Shown: positions 27,086 through 37,306, counted from the first letter of the stretch. The stretch: 64,000 nt of DNA from Ktedonobacter sp. SOSP1-85 (GCF_016587415.1 NZ_BNJI01000001.1:124001-188000); one strand, 5' to 3'. The notes: generated by a model not told the origin, from the sequence alone. Numbers and translations are program-made.

Positions 27086-28012
27086 ATTCGTCTGTTCTTC
27101 AGAGACCTATCTCAAGAACTCTCAGCACGGCGTCACCGCGCCCATACTGGTGTCCTCCCCTCTTTCTCATTTCTCCTCACGCTCACAGTGGCATGATCCT
27201 CCTTCACTCTTCTTCCCTCTCCCACCTACAACAGTATGTCCTTACAAGTGTAGCCGTGGCTCCTTTCCTTCTCACTCGCCTTGGCTTCCTCTCCTCTTGG
27301 CTCCCTTTTTTTATCATTCGGAGCCATTTGGTCCCCTTTTCATTTATCAACAACAATTGTATTCGGCCTGGGGGCATTGCCTTTCCAAGCCGAATACAAT
27401 AGTAACGAAATAACATTTACAAATTGCTTTGCGATAGGTTTTATCAGATAACTTACCGGTACCTCTCATATGTAGCGTGTAGTGTGATACTTCTTGACAG
27501 ATACAGAGATGAGCCTGTATACTGATCAAGCATTCAGTATTTTTTAGAGGTTCCCACATCTATGCCGGATAACCGCTAACTCCATCCTGTTTCATGTTCA
27601 TGTATTGAAACAGACGCCACCATTCTTGCTCCTGGCTATCCCATGCATCTTTCCGGGGATGATTGCTCAGTCTTTCTCTACCTGGTTGGATGATGGTGCG
27701 ATCATCGCATGGCGATTCTTTCGGCTTTGCTGAAGAGAATCCAGCGAATGGCAAAGCAAGCATTCGATGGTGCTCAGAGGTATGGAGAAGCGCACGGCAA
27801 TACAGGTGTTCGGTTTGGATCTCCGGCAAGCGCATTGCTGATTTTTCCCATTCCCCCACCTTCTGCAGATTCATGCTGCCTTTACGCTGTGAAAGAGAGT
27901 GTTCGACTCTCTTGCAGGCACATCCTTGATTCTCCATCATCTCTTTCCGCTCCATCGTTCCCACAACGCATCGCTACAAAGTTCTGTTTTTCTCAAGGAA
28001 AGAGGGTTCCAC
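27086..28012. other. Long stretch without a supported gene
   Basis: Pyrimidine-rich near 27150-27340. A hairpin with 12-bp perfect outer arms (ATTGTATTCGGC, 27356-27400) lies in the middle. Short open frames on both strands around 27560-27960 show no recognisable motif and conflict with each other. Probably decayed DNA plus the promoter of the methyltransferase gene. Confidence 0.4.
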
Positions 28013-28873
28013 ATGTCAACTATCGCCAAACACTATGAATTCGTCAGACATCACGAGCTCATAGGTGAATCCTACAACGCAGATCTGCCGGAGGGCGTGC
28101 GCAATGGCGTCAACCATGAGATGGAACGGCTGGAGAGATTTGCTCCGGTCGAGTCTGCCATCACCAAACGCTATCTGTTGCGTTATATCCCCGAGGGCGC
28201 GACGGTCGCAGATGTCGGTGTGGGCGGGGGCCATTATAGCGAACTTTTAGCCAGCCGTGGGAGCAACGTCCACCTGGTGGATGTCGCGTCACGCCTGCTA
28301 GAAGCCGCGCAGGAGCGGCTGATAAAGGCGGGGTTGGGGGAGAACATCCTGAGCATCGCCAATGCCTCGGCGACGGACCTCTCATTCATCCCGGACGAAT
28401 CCTGTGATGCCGTTTTGATGCTTGGTCCCTTCTATAACCTGAGCCTGCCAGAAGAGCGGCGCAAGGCCGCTGGCGAGGCCCGGCGTATCCTGCGCAAGGG
28501 TGGACTGCTCTTGGCGGCAGGGATCAATCGCATGACCATGCTCAGCTGGATTTACAAGGATGGGCCTGAGAGCATTCTGGATGAGTGGGAATGGTTGGTG
28601 CCATATAGCAGAACTGGTGATTTTCCCGAGCCTGAACCTGGAGTGCCGCCCATCTGGCATCTGACCACTATCGCTGAGTTTCGAGCCGATTTCACTGATT
28701 TTCAGGAAATCGCTTTTGCAGGCATCGAGTCCTTCGCGCGTGGCCATGAGGAGAATCTTCTCAAGCTCACCTCTGAACAGGCAGAGGCCTGGCTCAATCT
28801 GATCGAAGAGACTGGTCGTACCCCCGAAGGACTGGGTCTGACAGGACACTTCCTCTATATTGGGCAAAAGTAG
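28013..28873 (+). CDS. Class I SAM-dependent methyltransferase
   Basis: 286 residues with the seven-strand methyltransferase fold: motif I ATVADVGVGGGHYSELLA, the acidic strand end VHLVDVA, SDSCDAVLMLGPFYNL-like motif (DESCDAVLMLGPFYNL) and RILRKGGLLLAAGIN. The group contains small-molecule methyltransferases of unknown substrate; the pattern LGPFYNL occurs in this branch. A start at 28013 is favoured by AAGGAAAGAGGG eight nt upstream; the ORF itself opens 114 nt earlier without such a site. Followed after 86 bp by the broken nucleotidyltransferase on the same strand, so the two were perhaps an operon. Confidence 0.88.
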   Translation: MSTIAKHYEFVRHHELIGESYNADLPEGVRNGVNHEMERLERFAPVESAITKRYLLRYIPEGATVADVGVGGGHYSELLASRGSNVHLVDVASRLLEAAQERLIKAGLGENILSIANASATDLSFIPDESCDAVLMLGPFYNLSLPEERRKAAGEARRILRKGGLLLAAGINRMTMLSWIYKDGPESILDEWEWLVPYSRTGDFPEPEPGVPPIWHLTTIAEFRADFTDFQEIAFAGIESFARGHEENLLKLTSEQAEAWLNLIEETGRTPEGLGLTGHFLYIGQK

Positions 28874-28959
28874 AAGGAGAGCAGAGCCAGGGAGAGAGAA
28901 CCCTGCGCTGTCGGGCTGCCTTTCCTTGGCTAGGCGAAGAAAGAAACGGAACAGAAAAG

Positions 28960-29760
28960 ATGTCAGGTAAACGAGAAGTATTTGTGCAGGCGCGTGAACG
29001 TCTCTTGGCAGAGATAACGGAGAGCCTGCACAACGATGAGCGCTTTGTGGCTGCATGGCTAGCAGATAGTTATGGACGGAGCCAGCAGACCTGGATCAGC
29101 GACCTGGATATTCACGTCGTCGTTGCTGAGGAATATAGTGAGAAACTGTGTGCAACCCCCTGGATGGCAGGAGCACGTACCACGCCGGAACGCCAAGTTA
29201 CTCTTCGAGCAGTTTGGGACCCCTACCATTCTTTTCGAGGCACATAGTAATAACCAGCTTGGTGGGACATTTACCTATGTTCTCTATAAGGAATCGGCGC
29301 ACAATATCGACTGGATGCTGATCCCGCAGAAGATTGCCCATTATGAACCCCAGGCACTGCTGCTTTTCGACAAAGTGGGGCTACCTGAACCGCCAAAAGA
29401 GGAGCAGGTAAGCCAGGAAGAACTCATGAAGAATGCCTCTGACTCTGTGGGCTTCTTCTGGATGATTGCAGCGGCTAACGTCAAGAACCTCCTTTATGGT
29501 GACCTGTGCGAATTCCACCTGGGCCTGCTCAGACTGGAGAATAGCATTCACGAAGTTCGCTCTGCGTTGCAGGGAAAACGGCCACCCTATATTAGCCATA
29601 CTCACTCGCTCGTCTACGCGACCTGCTCCTCGCTGCTCTCCGTCGCTTATGCGATACGATGGAGGCACTGATACCGAGTGTGGTGGAAATGGGTGGCTCT
29701 GCTCCTCACAATCCACGTGCGGTTGTGGAGAAACGTCTTGAGCTGCTAACGGAACTATAA
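28960..29760 (+). pseudogene. Nucleotidyltransferase-domain protein with two compensating frameshifts
   Basis: Resembles aminoglycoside-nucleotidyltransferase-like proteins of about 265 residues: the fold's signature DSYGRSQQTWISDLDIHVVV holds a G-R-S-x8-D-x-D site. The frame then slips by +1 near 29195 (TPER joins AKLLFEQFGTP) and returns to the first frame near 29650 (the last residues, from CDTMEALIPSVV to KRLELLTEL, end at a TAA at 29758-29760). Two small indels restore the register. Either it is a pseudogene or these are assembly errors; I could not decide. The substrate of this family is not predictable from these motifs. Confidence 0.75.
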
Positions 29761-29780
29761 GGGAACTGCATCTCTCTACC

Positions 29781-29823
29781 GAAAACGCTGTGAGACAAAA
29801 ATGTCATGTCTCACAGCGTTTTC
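29781..29823. terminator. 17-bp hairpin after the nucleotidyltransferase
   Basis: Perfect arms beginning GAAAACGCTGTGAGACA around a 9-nt loop, 20 bp after the stop. Flanked by A-rich sequence but no clear T-run. Confidence 0.65.
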
Positions 29824-30231
29824 AGTAAAAATATCCATCAGTAGTAGCAACACTCGTATAGATCTCTATCACCTCCTGGGTTGGATGGCTACGCTTTTTC
29901 CTAACACACAAGAAGCGAAAGGGGAGAAGCCAACCTCTTTGAGATCCATGAGGCAGGCTCCATCCTGGGCGCATGGATCTCCTTCTCGGAGGGAGGGAGG
30001 CGAGCCATCCCGTCTCCGTGCACGTGCCACCGGCTGGCTCGCTCTCAAGCGTCATCCCTTCCCTGCTACCGGTGGTCCCTGGCGTATTCAGGGCAGAGCC
30101 GCGCGGGCCGCGCAGCAGTGAGCCTGGATGAAGAGTACTGGGTGTACTATAACGTACGGATCGAAGGCACCACACTCCACGATGACCGCGAGATCCAGTA
30201 ACCTGGAGATGTGGTGCCTGCCCGCATCTCC
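29824..30231. other. Intergenic region
   Basis: No gene supported. Near 30110-30200 one plus-strand frame reads SLDEEYWVYYNVRIEG and stops, which has protein-like composition, but I do not recognise it and no start exists. Confidence 0.35.
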
Positions 30232-30858
30232 CTACCGCATTGGCGCATAACTCGTTCCTGTGTTGTGGAAAACGACCTGCAGGCCGTCTACGGTCACCAC
30301 CAGGTCCGGATGGCGAGTATCGCCTGAGAAGGTGAGCAGAACCGGCGCCAGGTCAGCGCCAGGACCAACAAGGCGAGGACCTTGCAGGAGTCGCGCATGT
30401 GCTGGATCGCCGCCGGACACCTCGAAAATTATCACCTGTCCTTTGAGATTGATGGCCATAAAATGGGTGGGAACGCGCGGATCGACCTCGTGGCCCACCA
30501 TGTGATCGACCTGTGTGGTCCTCGGATATCCATAGTGAACATCGTCAATGAATCGACCACTCCAGCTCATCGCCACCAATCCAGCGAAAGCAAGCAACAG
30601 AGCGCAAAACATCCCCAGTCCAAGAGGCAGGAGCCAGCTGCTCCCTCTTGGGGACGTTTTCGGCTGGAGAACTGACGGCCGCGAGAATTCTGGCACCTCC
30701 TCGGGTGTCGTGGAACGCTGCGCTCGCGCTTTGGCGAACTGAGAGGCACGCGCGGTCTGGACCGCTGGCACTTTTCCTGACGAGGATCTCGGACTGCGGC
30801 GCACAACGAGACTGCGTGGGGCGAGGCGAGTCTCCTCCCCCTCGATGGTTGCAGGCAT
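30232..30858 (-). CDS. Single-pass membrane protein with an extracytoplasmic domain
   Basis: 208 residues: a basic, Ser/Pro/Arg-rich cytoplasmic part (about 1-75), one transmembrane helix (LLPLGLGMFCALLLAFAGLV) and an outer domain of about 110 residues that repeats hydrophobic strands (FMAINLKGQVIIFEVSGGD; PVLLTF; HPDLVVTVDGLQVVFHNTGT). The latter resembles FG-GAP-like beta-propeller blades but lacks a clear DxDxDG calcium loop, which related proteins I recall do carry. Function unknown. AGGAGGG lies 7 nt before the ATG at 30858; an upstream in-frame GTG-type start would add 44 residues and is less likely. Confidence 0.7.
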   Translation of the reverse strand: MPATIEGEETRLAPRSLVVRRSPRSSSGKVPAVQTARASQFAKARAQRSTTPEEVPEFSRPSVLQPKTSPRGSSWLLPLGLGMFCALLLAFAGLVAMSWSGRFIDDVHYGYPRTTQVDHMVGHEVDPRVPTHFMAINLKGQVIIFEVSGGDPAHARLLQGPRLVGPGADLAPVLLTFSGDTRHPDLVVTVDGLQVVFHNTGTSYAPMR

Positions 30859-31599
30859 AGGGGTTCCCTCCTTTGACAAGAAAAAGCACAACAAGATCAC
30901 AGAAGAAATAGAGAGGCCTGAGCAATCGCAAGGAGGGGGGAACAGTATTCGTTCACACCAAGCATACCTGAGCCACAGGCAAACGCACAACCCCTTTTTC
31001 CACGAAGTTTTCCAGGGGGGTGTGCACCAATTGTGGAGAAAGCGCGAGCAATCGTCATTCAGGCCTTAGCGGTGGAGCGGTGGAAGGTGGGGCCAGGCAG
31101 TGACGATTGCTCTTGTGTGAAAAGGGAGCGTTATCCTCTCAAGAAGAAAACATCAAGACACGCCACCATGAAGAAACGCTCGCATCCTCTTCCACCATGG
31201 CATCACGTCGACTCGCATGCTCATCAAGCTCTTCCATACATTTCCGCGCGTTTCTCTCGGGGATTGCACATTGCGGCATTTCATGCTACAGTGAAGAGAG
31301 AAAGAGGCATTCGCACGACGCACGAATGCCTGCCCCAGGCGTCAAAGGAAGCAGGCGCCATTTTCCAAGGGGACAGATATATAGCCCCGCAAACAGACAC
31401 ACAGCTGACGAGAGAAAGCTTCTGCCTCTCTCGTCAGCCCCGTACCAGACACGGCTGATCAGGCCAGCACTGATCATGTCGAGCATCCCTTTTGCCCTTT
31501 CCCCGGATCCGCGCCTTGCCCCCAAAAGCACCAGAGCACACAGCAAGCGTTCTGCCCCCGTCCCTCCATGCTGCATGAGATCAGCTATCGCCTTCGGGC
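30859..31599. other. Non-coding region with inverted repeat
   Basis: I see no gene. GAGCAATCGTCA at 31046-31057 and its complement at 31101-31112 form a dyad; this could be an old transposon end, since the transposase relic on the same side begins nearby. Confidence 0.35.
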
Positions 31600-32577
31600 T
31601 ACCGGCCCACCGTACAATAGACGCCTCATGCTCACATAACTGCTCTCGCAATACCACCCCTCATGGCCGTCGCGCGCCCATACTTCTGCGCACAGCGGCT
31701 GCGAGAAGGCCGATTGCACACACATGCGTGCTCTCGCCCCTTTCACCAGAGTACGCTCTCTCCTCTCCCCACTTCCACCCTCACCCTCATCCTCTCCCGG
31801 CACCTTCACCGAAAAATGCACACTCGTACAATCCGTGCCGTGATCAGTGGAGACGGTCTCGGGAATGCCACACACGGGGCCCTCGCGCGTCTTCCTTGCG
31901 CCAGATCGCCTGCCGGAGCGTCAACGCCGTCTGGATCACGGCTTCGAGCCGACCAACTGAAACGGTAGCCTGCGATGGCCCGGCTCTTCTCATCCTCGAT
32001 CACCGTCAACCAGAGCCGCCCACTCTTTCCCTGCCCATCTTTCACCAGGATAGGCAACAGACAATGATCCACTTGCCAAATCTCATTGGGCCTCGCTGCT
32101 TCCCGGCCGTACAACAGCTCATATTCCTCCCGATACGTCTCCCCTCCCTCCTGCGCCAGCGTCACCAGCGCCGGCGGGAGCGCCTTGACAATCTCATACA
32201 CCTGCCGATAGCTCGGTTCCCCCCACCCTTGCGCTAAGGCAAAAAGCGCTCACCTGCCGCTGAATGGTAGCCACCGACCGGCGCGGTTTGCGCAACGCCA
32301 ATCCCTCGATCAATTTGATCATCTCCTCCGAGAGATTGCGTCGCGTTCCTCGATCCGCACGCGGTTGCCTGGCCAATCCACACTACCCATCTTCCCGTGA
32401 CTTCCGCACCCACCGTTGTAAGGTCGAAAGCGGCACCCCCGATGCTCGTGACGGCTCCGTTTGTGAGACCCCTTCTTCCACACAGGCTCTTACCACTTCA
32501 TACCGCCAAGAGGCTTCCGCTCGCTGCTCTTCGGAAATTCCCCAAAGCGTGGAAACTCGTCTCTCCATCTGATCCAT
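31600..32577 (-). pseudogene. Integrase-core (rve/Mu-type) transposase relic
   Basis: Pieces in different frames together spell one transposase. An HTH start is present (QTEPSRASGVPLSTLQRWV, 32577-32383), then a linker (IEGLALRKPRRSVATIQRQV), then the retroviral-integrase fold with the first Asp (ARPNEIWQVDHCLLPILV, followed by GRLWLTVIEDEKSRAIAGY), and finally the second Asp region (CGIPETVSTDHGTDCTSV). Multiple frameshifts and a missing C-terminal region show it is dead. The likely source is a MuA/TnsB-like or IS481-like element; the termini are not seen. Confidence 0.7.
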
Positions 32578-32779
32578 ACCTCCTCTGGTCGCATCTCCCT
32601 CTCGACACAGCCAGAGTATCCTCTGCCCACAGCCCGCTGGACCAGCAATTTTCCATAAAACCATGAGGCTCTCCAGCATCTCCAGAGCCACACGCGGGAC
32701 ATGGCGACACGAACAGGTGGCCAGTCTTTTCTCGCTCACGCGCCGCCAGCTGTTCACACCACCGCATTGAAGACAAGGT

Positions 32780-33656
32780 TCGTTGGCGTCCATCTGACAA
32801 CATTCCACCTCCCTCGCGTTACATCGGTTCTCCCTACGACGAAGATGCTCACTCCTCCAAGGAGCGTAGCACGACGTGGGTAGGAGACATGCGTGCATCT
32901 TACCGAAAGTTGTGACGCGCATCTCCCGTTGCTCATTACCCACGTGGAAACCACCTCGGCTCCCGTCTCCGACGACGCCATGACGGCAACCATTCATGCC
33001 GAGCTTGATCGCAAGCACCTTCTCCCGAGAGAACACATCGTTGATACAGGCGATGTCGACGCCAAGCTCCTCGTTGAAAGCCAGCGCGACTATCAGGTCG
33101 ATCTGGTAGGAGCAACCAGAAAAAATTATCACTGGCAAGCCACTCAGAACACAGGCTTCGATGTCAGTCACTTTCCCATCGATTGGGAGCAGCAACAGGC
33201 AACGTGCCCCCAAGGACACACGAGCATCAGTTGGACCCCGGCCATTGACAACCGGAAAAACGAGGTGATGAAGATCAAGTTCTCGACCAAAGATTGTCAG
33301 GCCTGTCCGTCCCGATCGCTATGTACCCAATCTAGTCGCCATACACGCCATACCGTGACCATTCGCCCCCAGGAACAGTATCAGGCGTTGATGCAGAGAC
33401 GGGAGCAAGAACACACGCAAGCATTTGCCCAGGTCTATGCGAAGCGGGCCGGGATTGAGGGAACCCTTTCAGAAAGCGCGTTCGCATGATGGGCTTACGC
33501 CGTTCGCGATATCTTGGAGAGGCAAAAACCCATTTCCAGCACATCGCCACGGCTGCTGCTCTCAATGTGGTGCGCAGTATGGCATGATTCAATGGCCTTC
33601 CTCGCGCTCAGACTCGTCAGTCTGCTTTTGTTCGCCTCTACGATGCGGCTTGAAAG
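32780..33656 (+). pseudogene. IS1182-family transposase relic
   Basis: Two segments in different frames: PSRYIGSPYDEDAHSSKERS and then VHLTESCDAHLPLLITHVET up to QVYAKRAGIEGTLSE, followed after a shift by MGLRRSRYLGEAKTHFQHIA and a premature stop. The Cys-rich CQACPSRSLCTQS motif and the GIEGTLS end are characteristic of IS1182 transposases. The N-terminal half is missing and there are at least three frame breaks. Confidence 0.8.
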
Positions 33657-34015
33657 GATTCGCCAGCGGTATCGAAAGTGCGGGAGATCCACCAGGTCGT
33701 GATAAGGTTTGCGACGAACGACTCTAAGGATACTTTTTTCTTCGGGTTTCTAGACCACGCCGGACTCCTCGTCGGGGACAATCCAAGCCAGCGTGGACCC
33801 TCCAGTCATTTTGTGCTTCTCCTTCGCACGGCTGTCCCAGCGTTGCTGTTGCTGGCGAGAGAAGGCGACTGGATCGGTGGCGAGTGCTGTTTTGACCTCG
33901 ATGCTTCTCTTGTCAGCGAGGTCCTCGCTGACAAGAGAAGCGAGCATACACTCCATGGTCGCCAGGGCGACATCCTCAGGACGAGCCTTGGCGACCCGCA
34001 ATGGCGGAAACCATC
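33657..34015. other. Intergenic region holding a long hairpin
   Basis: No gene supported. A perfect hairpin with 19-bp arms (GCTTCTCTTGTCAGCGAGG) and essentially no loop spans 33903-33941, about 75 bp beyond the end of the MFS gene, so it can act as its terminator. Confidence 0.5.
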
Positions 34016-35245
34016 TCAATGGAAAGGTTCCATCATGACGGGATCTTTGCTGGGAACTGGCGCTTCTTGCTCAGGTTTGTGTCTGGGAGCATGTGGTGTG
34101 AACAGGCGCGTGGTACTGAGAAGGAGGGTCCCCAGTGCCAGGAGCTCGGCAATTCCCCCCGTAATACCCAACGTTGCAATCGGAGCGTACGCGAGAACAA
34201 GACCGCCGAGACCCGATCCCACCGCAATACCCAGGTAGAGGACCGATCCGTTCAGCGCCAAAATGACACTCGAATGTTCTGGCGCGAGAGCAAGCAAACG
34301 ATGTTGTTGGGCCGGATAGAGCGACCAGCCTGCAATTCCCCACACCACCAGCGCAATGAGAGCACTGGCAAGGAAATGAGTCGTGAGAGGCAGCGTCAGA
34401 AAGACCACGGCAAGCACAATCAGGCTGGCCAGGATGGAACGAAACGTTCCCCAGCGATCAGCCCCATACCCTCCCAGACCGTTACCTGCCATGCTTGCCA
34501 GACCATAGATGAGCAAAAGACCACTGACATCGTTCACATGGACATTTTCGCGCAAGAGCGGCGTGATATAGGTATAGACAGTAAAAACGCCCACAGCCCA
34601 GAAGAAGGTGAGGGTGAGCCCAAGAAGAATACGCTTTTGCCCAAGAGGGGAAAAGCGGGCTCGTAAACTCGCCACCGGGGGAGTGGGAATGGCAGGCAGG
34701 CTGAAGGTAAGAGTGAGCGCGGCTGCCCCCGCAAGTGCGGCCACGAAGCCAAAAGTCCAGACCCAGCCGAAGTGACCGCTAATCACGGCCCCAAGGGGAA
34801 CGCCCAGCACGGTTGCCACGGTCAAACCGAAATTGACGGAAGCCAGGGCTTTTCCTCGCTGTTGCGCAGGAGCCAGCGTCGCCGCGATTGCCAGAGCGGT
34901 AGGCGAGCACAAGGCTGCACATCCGGCAGCCAGCACCCTGGTTATCAACATCCACCCGAAGGTAGGAGCCAACGCTGACAGAATATTTGCGACCCCCAGT
35001 CCCCAAAGCACCGCAATAAGTAACCAGCGGCGAGCAACACGCGCGGTGAGAACGGCAAGAAGCGGCGATCCCACCGCGTAGGCCAGCGCAAAAAGGGTCA
35101 CCATCAGCCCTGCCTGGTCCACCGGCACACGCAGATCGTGAGCGATTTCAGGGAGGATTCCTGCAATCACATAGGCATCGGTTCCCACAGCAAAAGTCGC
35201 AATCGCAAGGAAGAGAATACGCGGATTATGAAATGGTGTTTTCAC
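34016..35245 (-). CDS. MFS (DHA1-type) exporter
   Basis: 409 residues with twelve predicted membrane helices, an AraJ/YdhP/PbuE-like drug:proton antiporter. Motif A-like features: FALAYAVGSPLLAVLTARVA (helices 2-3), and an Asp in helix 1 (FAVGTDAYVIAGILPEIAHDL). The C-terminal tail is short and charged. Start is GTG at 35245 with AAAGGG 5 nt upstream. It exports an unknown compound, probably a drug, sugar or nucleoside. Single gene; a small dyad lies 70 bp upstream (35313-35330). Confidence 0.88.
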   Translation of the reverse strand: MKTPFHNPRILFLAIATFAVGTDAYVIAGILPEIAHDLRVPVDQAGLMVTLFALAYAVGSPLLAVLTARVARRWLLIAVLWGLGVANILSALAPTFGWMLITRVLAAGCAALCSPTALAIAATLAPAQQRGKALASVNFGLTVATVLGVPLGAVISGHFGWVWTFGFVAALAGAAALTLTFSLPAIPTPPVASLRARFSPLGQKRILLGLTLTFFWAVGVFTVYTYITPLLRENVHVNDVSGLLLIYGLASMAGNGLGGYGADRWGTFRSILASLIVLAVVFLTLPLTTHFLASALIALVVWGIAGWSLYPAQQHRLLALAPEHSSVILALNGSVLYLGIAVGSGLGGLVLAYAPIATLGITGGIAELLALGTLLLSTTRLFTPHAPRHKPEQEAPVPSKDPVMMEPFH

Positions 35246-35312
35246 AGCAACCCTTTCGTGTTTGTATCTTGAACATCATCGCGAACGAATGCCGTTCTTC
35301 TCTATCACTGAA

Positions 35313-35330
35313 TGTAACTGTTAAATTACA
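35313..35330. promoter_or_regulatory. Possible operator upstream of the MFS gene
   Basis: TGTAACTGTTAAATTACA, arms TGTAA and TTACA, 68 bp upstream of the GTG start. Such sites are typical of HxlR/TetR-like regulators, but none is encoded nearby. Weak evidence. Confidence 0.3.
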
Positions 35331-35673
35331 GCGATGGACAAAAAAGCCCTTGTTGAAAAGAGATGGGCTTTAGGAAGAAGGTGTACATATTGGAATGAAG
35401 CTGTTGGAGTTTCTGCAAGTATCCTGGCGAGAGAGCTTTCCTTCCTTTGGCATCCCAAACCCATTTCGAGGCAACGAGCCGAGGAGCAATGCCCTCTGAT
35501 CAGCGGCGTAATTGCCAAAAAGCAACGGCTTCATTCCAATATGCACCTATTACAGAACCTCGATGACCCTCTCCTCCTCGATAGTCGCGCGCAAGGCCTC
35601 AGCCTTTGGGTGCGCGGTGCGTTCGTGCGTCGCCTGCCTCGGGGAGGTGGTAACGCACGATGCCAGTGTAAAT
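35331..35673. other. Intergenic region with inverted 25-mers
   Basis: No supported gene. A 25-bp sequence containing CATATTGGAATGAAGC at about 35385 recurs inverted at about 35520-35545 with 2-3 mismatches, a MITE-like arrangement of about 165 bp. Confidence 0.45.
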
Positions 35674-36852
35674 TCAGGAGCAGGAGCCGTGACGACCGTC
35701 TACAGGGTCATTGGTCCCTGCCTGCAGCTGTACGGGTGTCAGGATAGGCTGACCGGGCTCACCGAGTAGAACCGCGACAAGTACAGCCTTGCCAGACGGG
35801 CTGGGATTGTTGGCAAGCAGATGAATGCATCCATCCGGCTCATAGAAGGTATCCCCCTGCCGATAGATCGTGGGCGTGTGTCCGCGCATCTCAAAGAGGA
35901 CACTGCCTTCTACAACGTAGCCAAAGATAGGCCCTGGATGACGATGAGGTGGGGTAGTGTATGCGCCGGGCTCCATCGACACCTCGATTACACTTACCTG
36001 TACTGGATCGTGAACCTGCACCGTTTTCTCTAGCAGCACTGGATTTTGTGTCTTCGGGACAGGGTAGCTATCCCTCTCATGACACCAGTAACGCATGAAC
36101 TCCTCCCAGGTCTGTTTCCCCACAGCGGGGGCAGAATGCTGACGCTCGCTGGAGCTAAAAGTTGCAAACAGGGAGTTGGGCAGGTCTACAGCGCGCATGC
36201 TTCCCTCCCTGCCTCGCACGTGGAGATAGGTCTGGATCATCTCTTCGAGGGTGAGAACCTGTGGGCCTCCCATATCCTCGACCTGCCCCGTCGCGCCTCC
36301 TTCGGCCAGAGCAAGCAGGCGCTCTGCAACTTCGCCAGTTGCGATGGTCTGCAAACGCACATTGGGCGGAACAGGGATCACGTTCAACCTCTCAATGCCA
36401 AGCGACTGGATGAGGTGCAGAGCGAAGCTATGAAACTGGGTTGCACGCACGATAGACCAGGGAAGCTGCGATTGCATCACAATGCGTTCAGCTTCATACT
36501 TCGCCTGGTAGTAACCAGATTGGGCACGATCAATGCCGACGATGGAGACATAGATGAAATGAGGTGATCCGGCCTCGCGAGCGGCATGAACGAGCATACG
36601 CGTTCCACCAATATCAGTCGCCAGCGCTTCTTGAGGCGAACTGGCACAGTGAATGATGGCATCTACTCCTTCAACTGCCTCGCGTAGCCCGGTTCCCGAT
36701 GTGAGCTCGCCATAGACGGGCTCGGCCCCCTCCGGAAGATCGAGATGAGTCTGACGGCTCAAAACCCGAGGCGTATGTTGATGGGCCAATAATTGAGCGA
36801 CGACCAGACGACCCAGTTCGCCGGTTCCTCCCGTAACAAGAACATTTGCCAT
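35674..36852 (-). CDS. NmrA-like NAD(P)-binding protein fused to a cupin
   Basis: 392 residues. The N-terminal about 260 residues are an atypical SDR (NmrA/YesF-like, NAD(P)-binding): start MANVLVTGGTGELGRLVVAQ, then YQAKYEAERIVMQS. The C-terminal part from about 285 is a RmlC-type cupin with metal-ligand pattern (TTPPHRHPGPIFGYVVEGS; then FYEPDGCIHLLAN). Such domains normally occur as separate proteins. The NmrA part ends in TWEEFMRYW, the usual native end, so the join is likely a recent gene fusion. AAAGGA precedes the ATG at 36852, favoured over a far upstream start. It directly follows a truncated quinone reductase gene (end 36875) on the same strand. Confidence 0.85.
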   Translation of the reverse strand: MANVLVTGGTGELGRLVVAQLLAHQHTPRVLSRQTHLDLPEGAEPVYGELTSGTGLREAVEGVDAIIHCASSPQEALATDIGGTRMLVHAAREAGSPHFIYVSIVGIDRAQSGYYQAKYEAERIVMQSQLPWSIVRATQFHSFALHLIQSLGIERLNVIPVPPNVRLQTIATGEVAERLLALAEGGATGQVEDMGGPQVLTLEEMIQTYLHVRGREGSMRAVDLPNSLFATFSSSERQHSAPAVGKQTWEEFMRYWCHERDSYPVPKTQNPVLLEKTVQVHDPVQVSVIEVSMEPGAYTTPPHRHPGPIFGYVVEGSVLFEMRGHTPTIYRQGDTFYEPDGCIHLLANNPSPSGKAVLVAVLLGEPGQPILTPVQLQAGTNDPVDGRHGSCS

Positions 36853-36874
36853 CGTGTATCGTAGTCCTTTCCTT

Positions 36875-37306
36875 CTATTCTGAGAGTGCCTGCCAGGCGG
36901 TGAGCGCCGAGAGGGAAAGAGCCGCACTCTCTTCATGATTGACTGATCGGGGTCGTAGGGCAATCCGATCGGGAGTGACAATGGCATATTCAGCCCAGAC
37001 ACCATCGCGATCAAAGCGAGGAAGCCCATAGACTTCATCGCCTCCTTGAAATGCTGTCACTCCCTCACCAACTGCTTCAACAAGCCCCGAAACCTCGTGA
37101 CTGGGGATAATAGGGCGTGGTCGTGGCTGAGCGCTCTCCCCATGGTTGTACCATGTTTCCGGCCATGTGAGTTCATCCGGTGTTAATACCGCAGCTTTCA
37201 CTCGCAAGAGCACTTCCCCGGCAGCGGGTACCGGTTTCGCAATCTCTACCACTTCCAAAAGCTCAGGAGCACCAATCTTTTCAGACACAATGCCAATAGC
37301 TTTCAT
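36875..37306 (-). pseudogene. Truncated zinc-less MDR (quinone oxidoreductase-like), N-terminal part
   Basis: 143 codons hold only the GroES-like catalytic fold of an NADPH:quinone reductase (MKAIGIVSEKIGAPELLEVV; HEVSGLVEAVGEGVTAF; ESAALSLSALTAWQAL), ending at the linker just before the Rossmann domain with its GAAGGVG motif. The intact paralogue at 62141-63088 shows what is missing. AAGGGAG upstream of the ATG. The remaining protein has no cofactor domain, so it is unlikely to work. The NmrA-cupin gene follows 22 bp downstream. Confidence 0.8.

Noticed and set aside
27560..27964. 134-residue minus-strand open frame
   Set aside because: No motif and overlaps a conflicting plus-strand frame; composition not convincing.
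31107..32237. 376-residue plus-strand open frame
   Set aside because: Antisense to the integrase-core transposase relic, with low-complexity Pro/Ser-rich translation and no motif.
32383..33219. 278-residue minus-strand open frame
   Set aside because: Only its last 64 codons are real (the HTH start of the integrase-core relic); the rest is antisense to the IS1182 relic.
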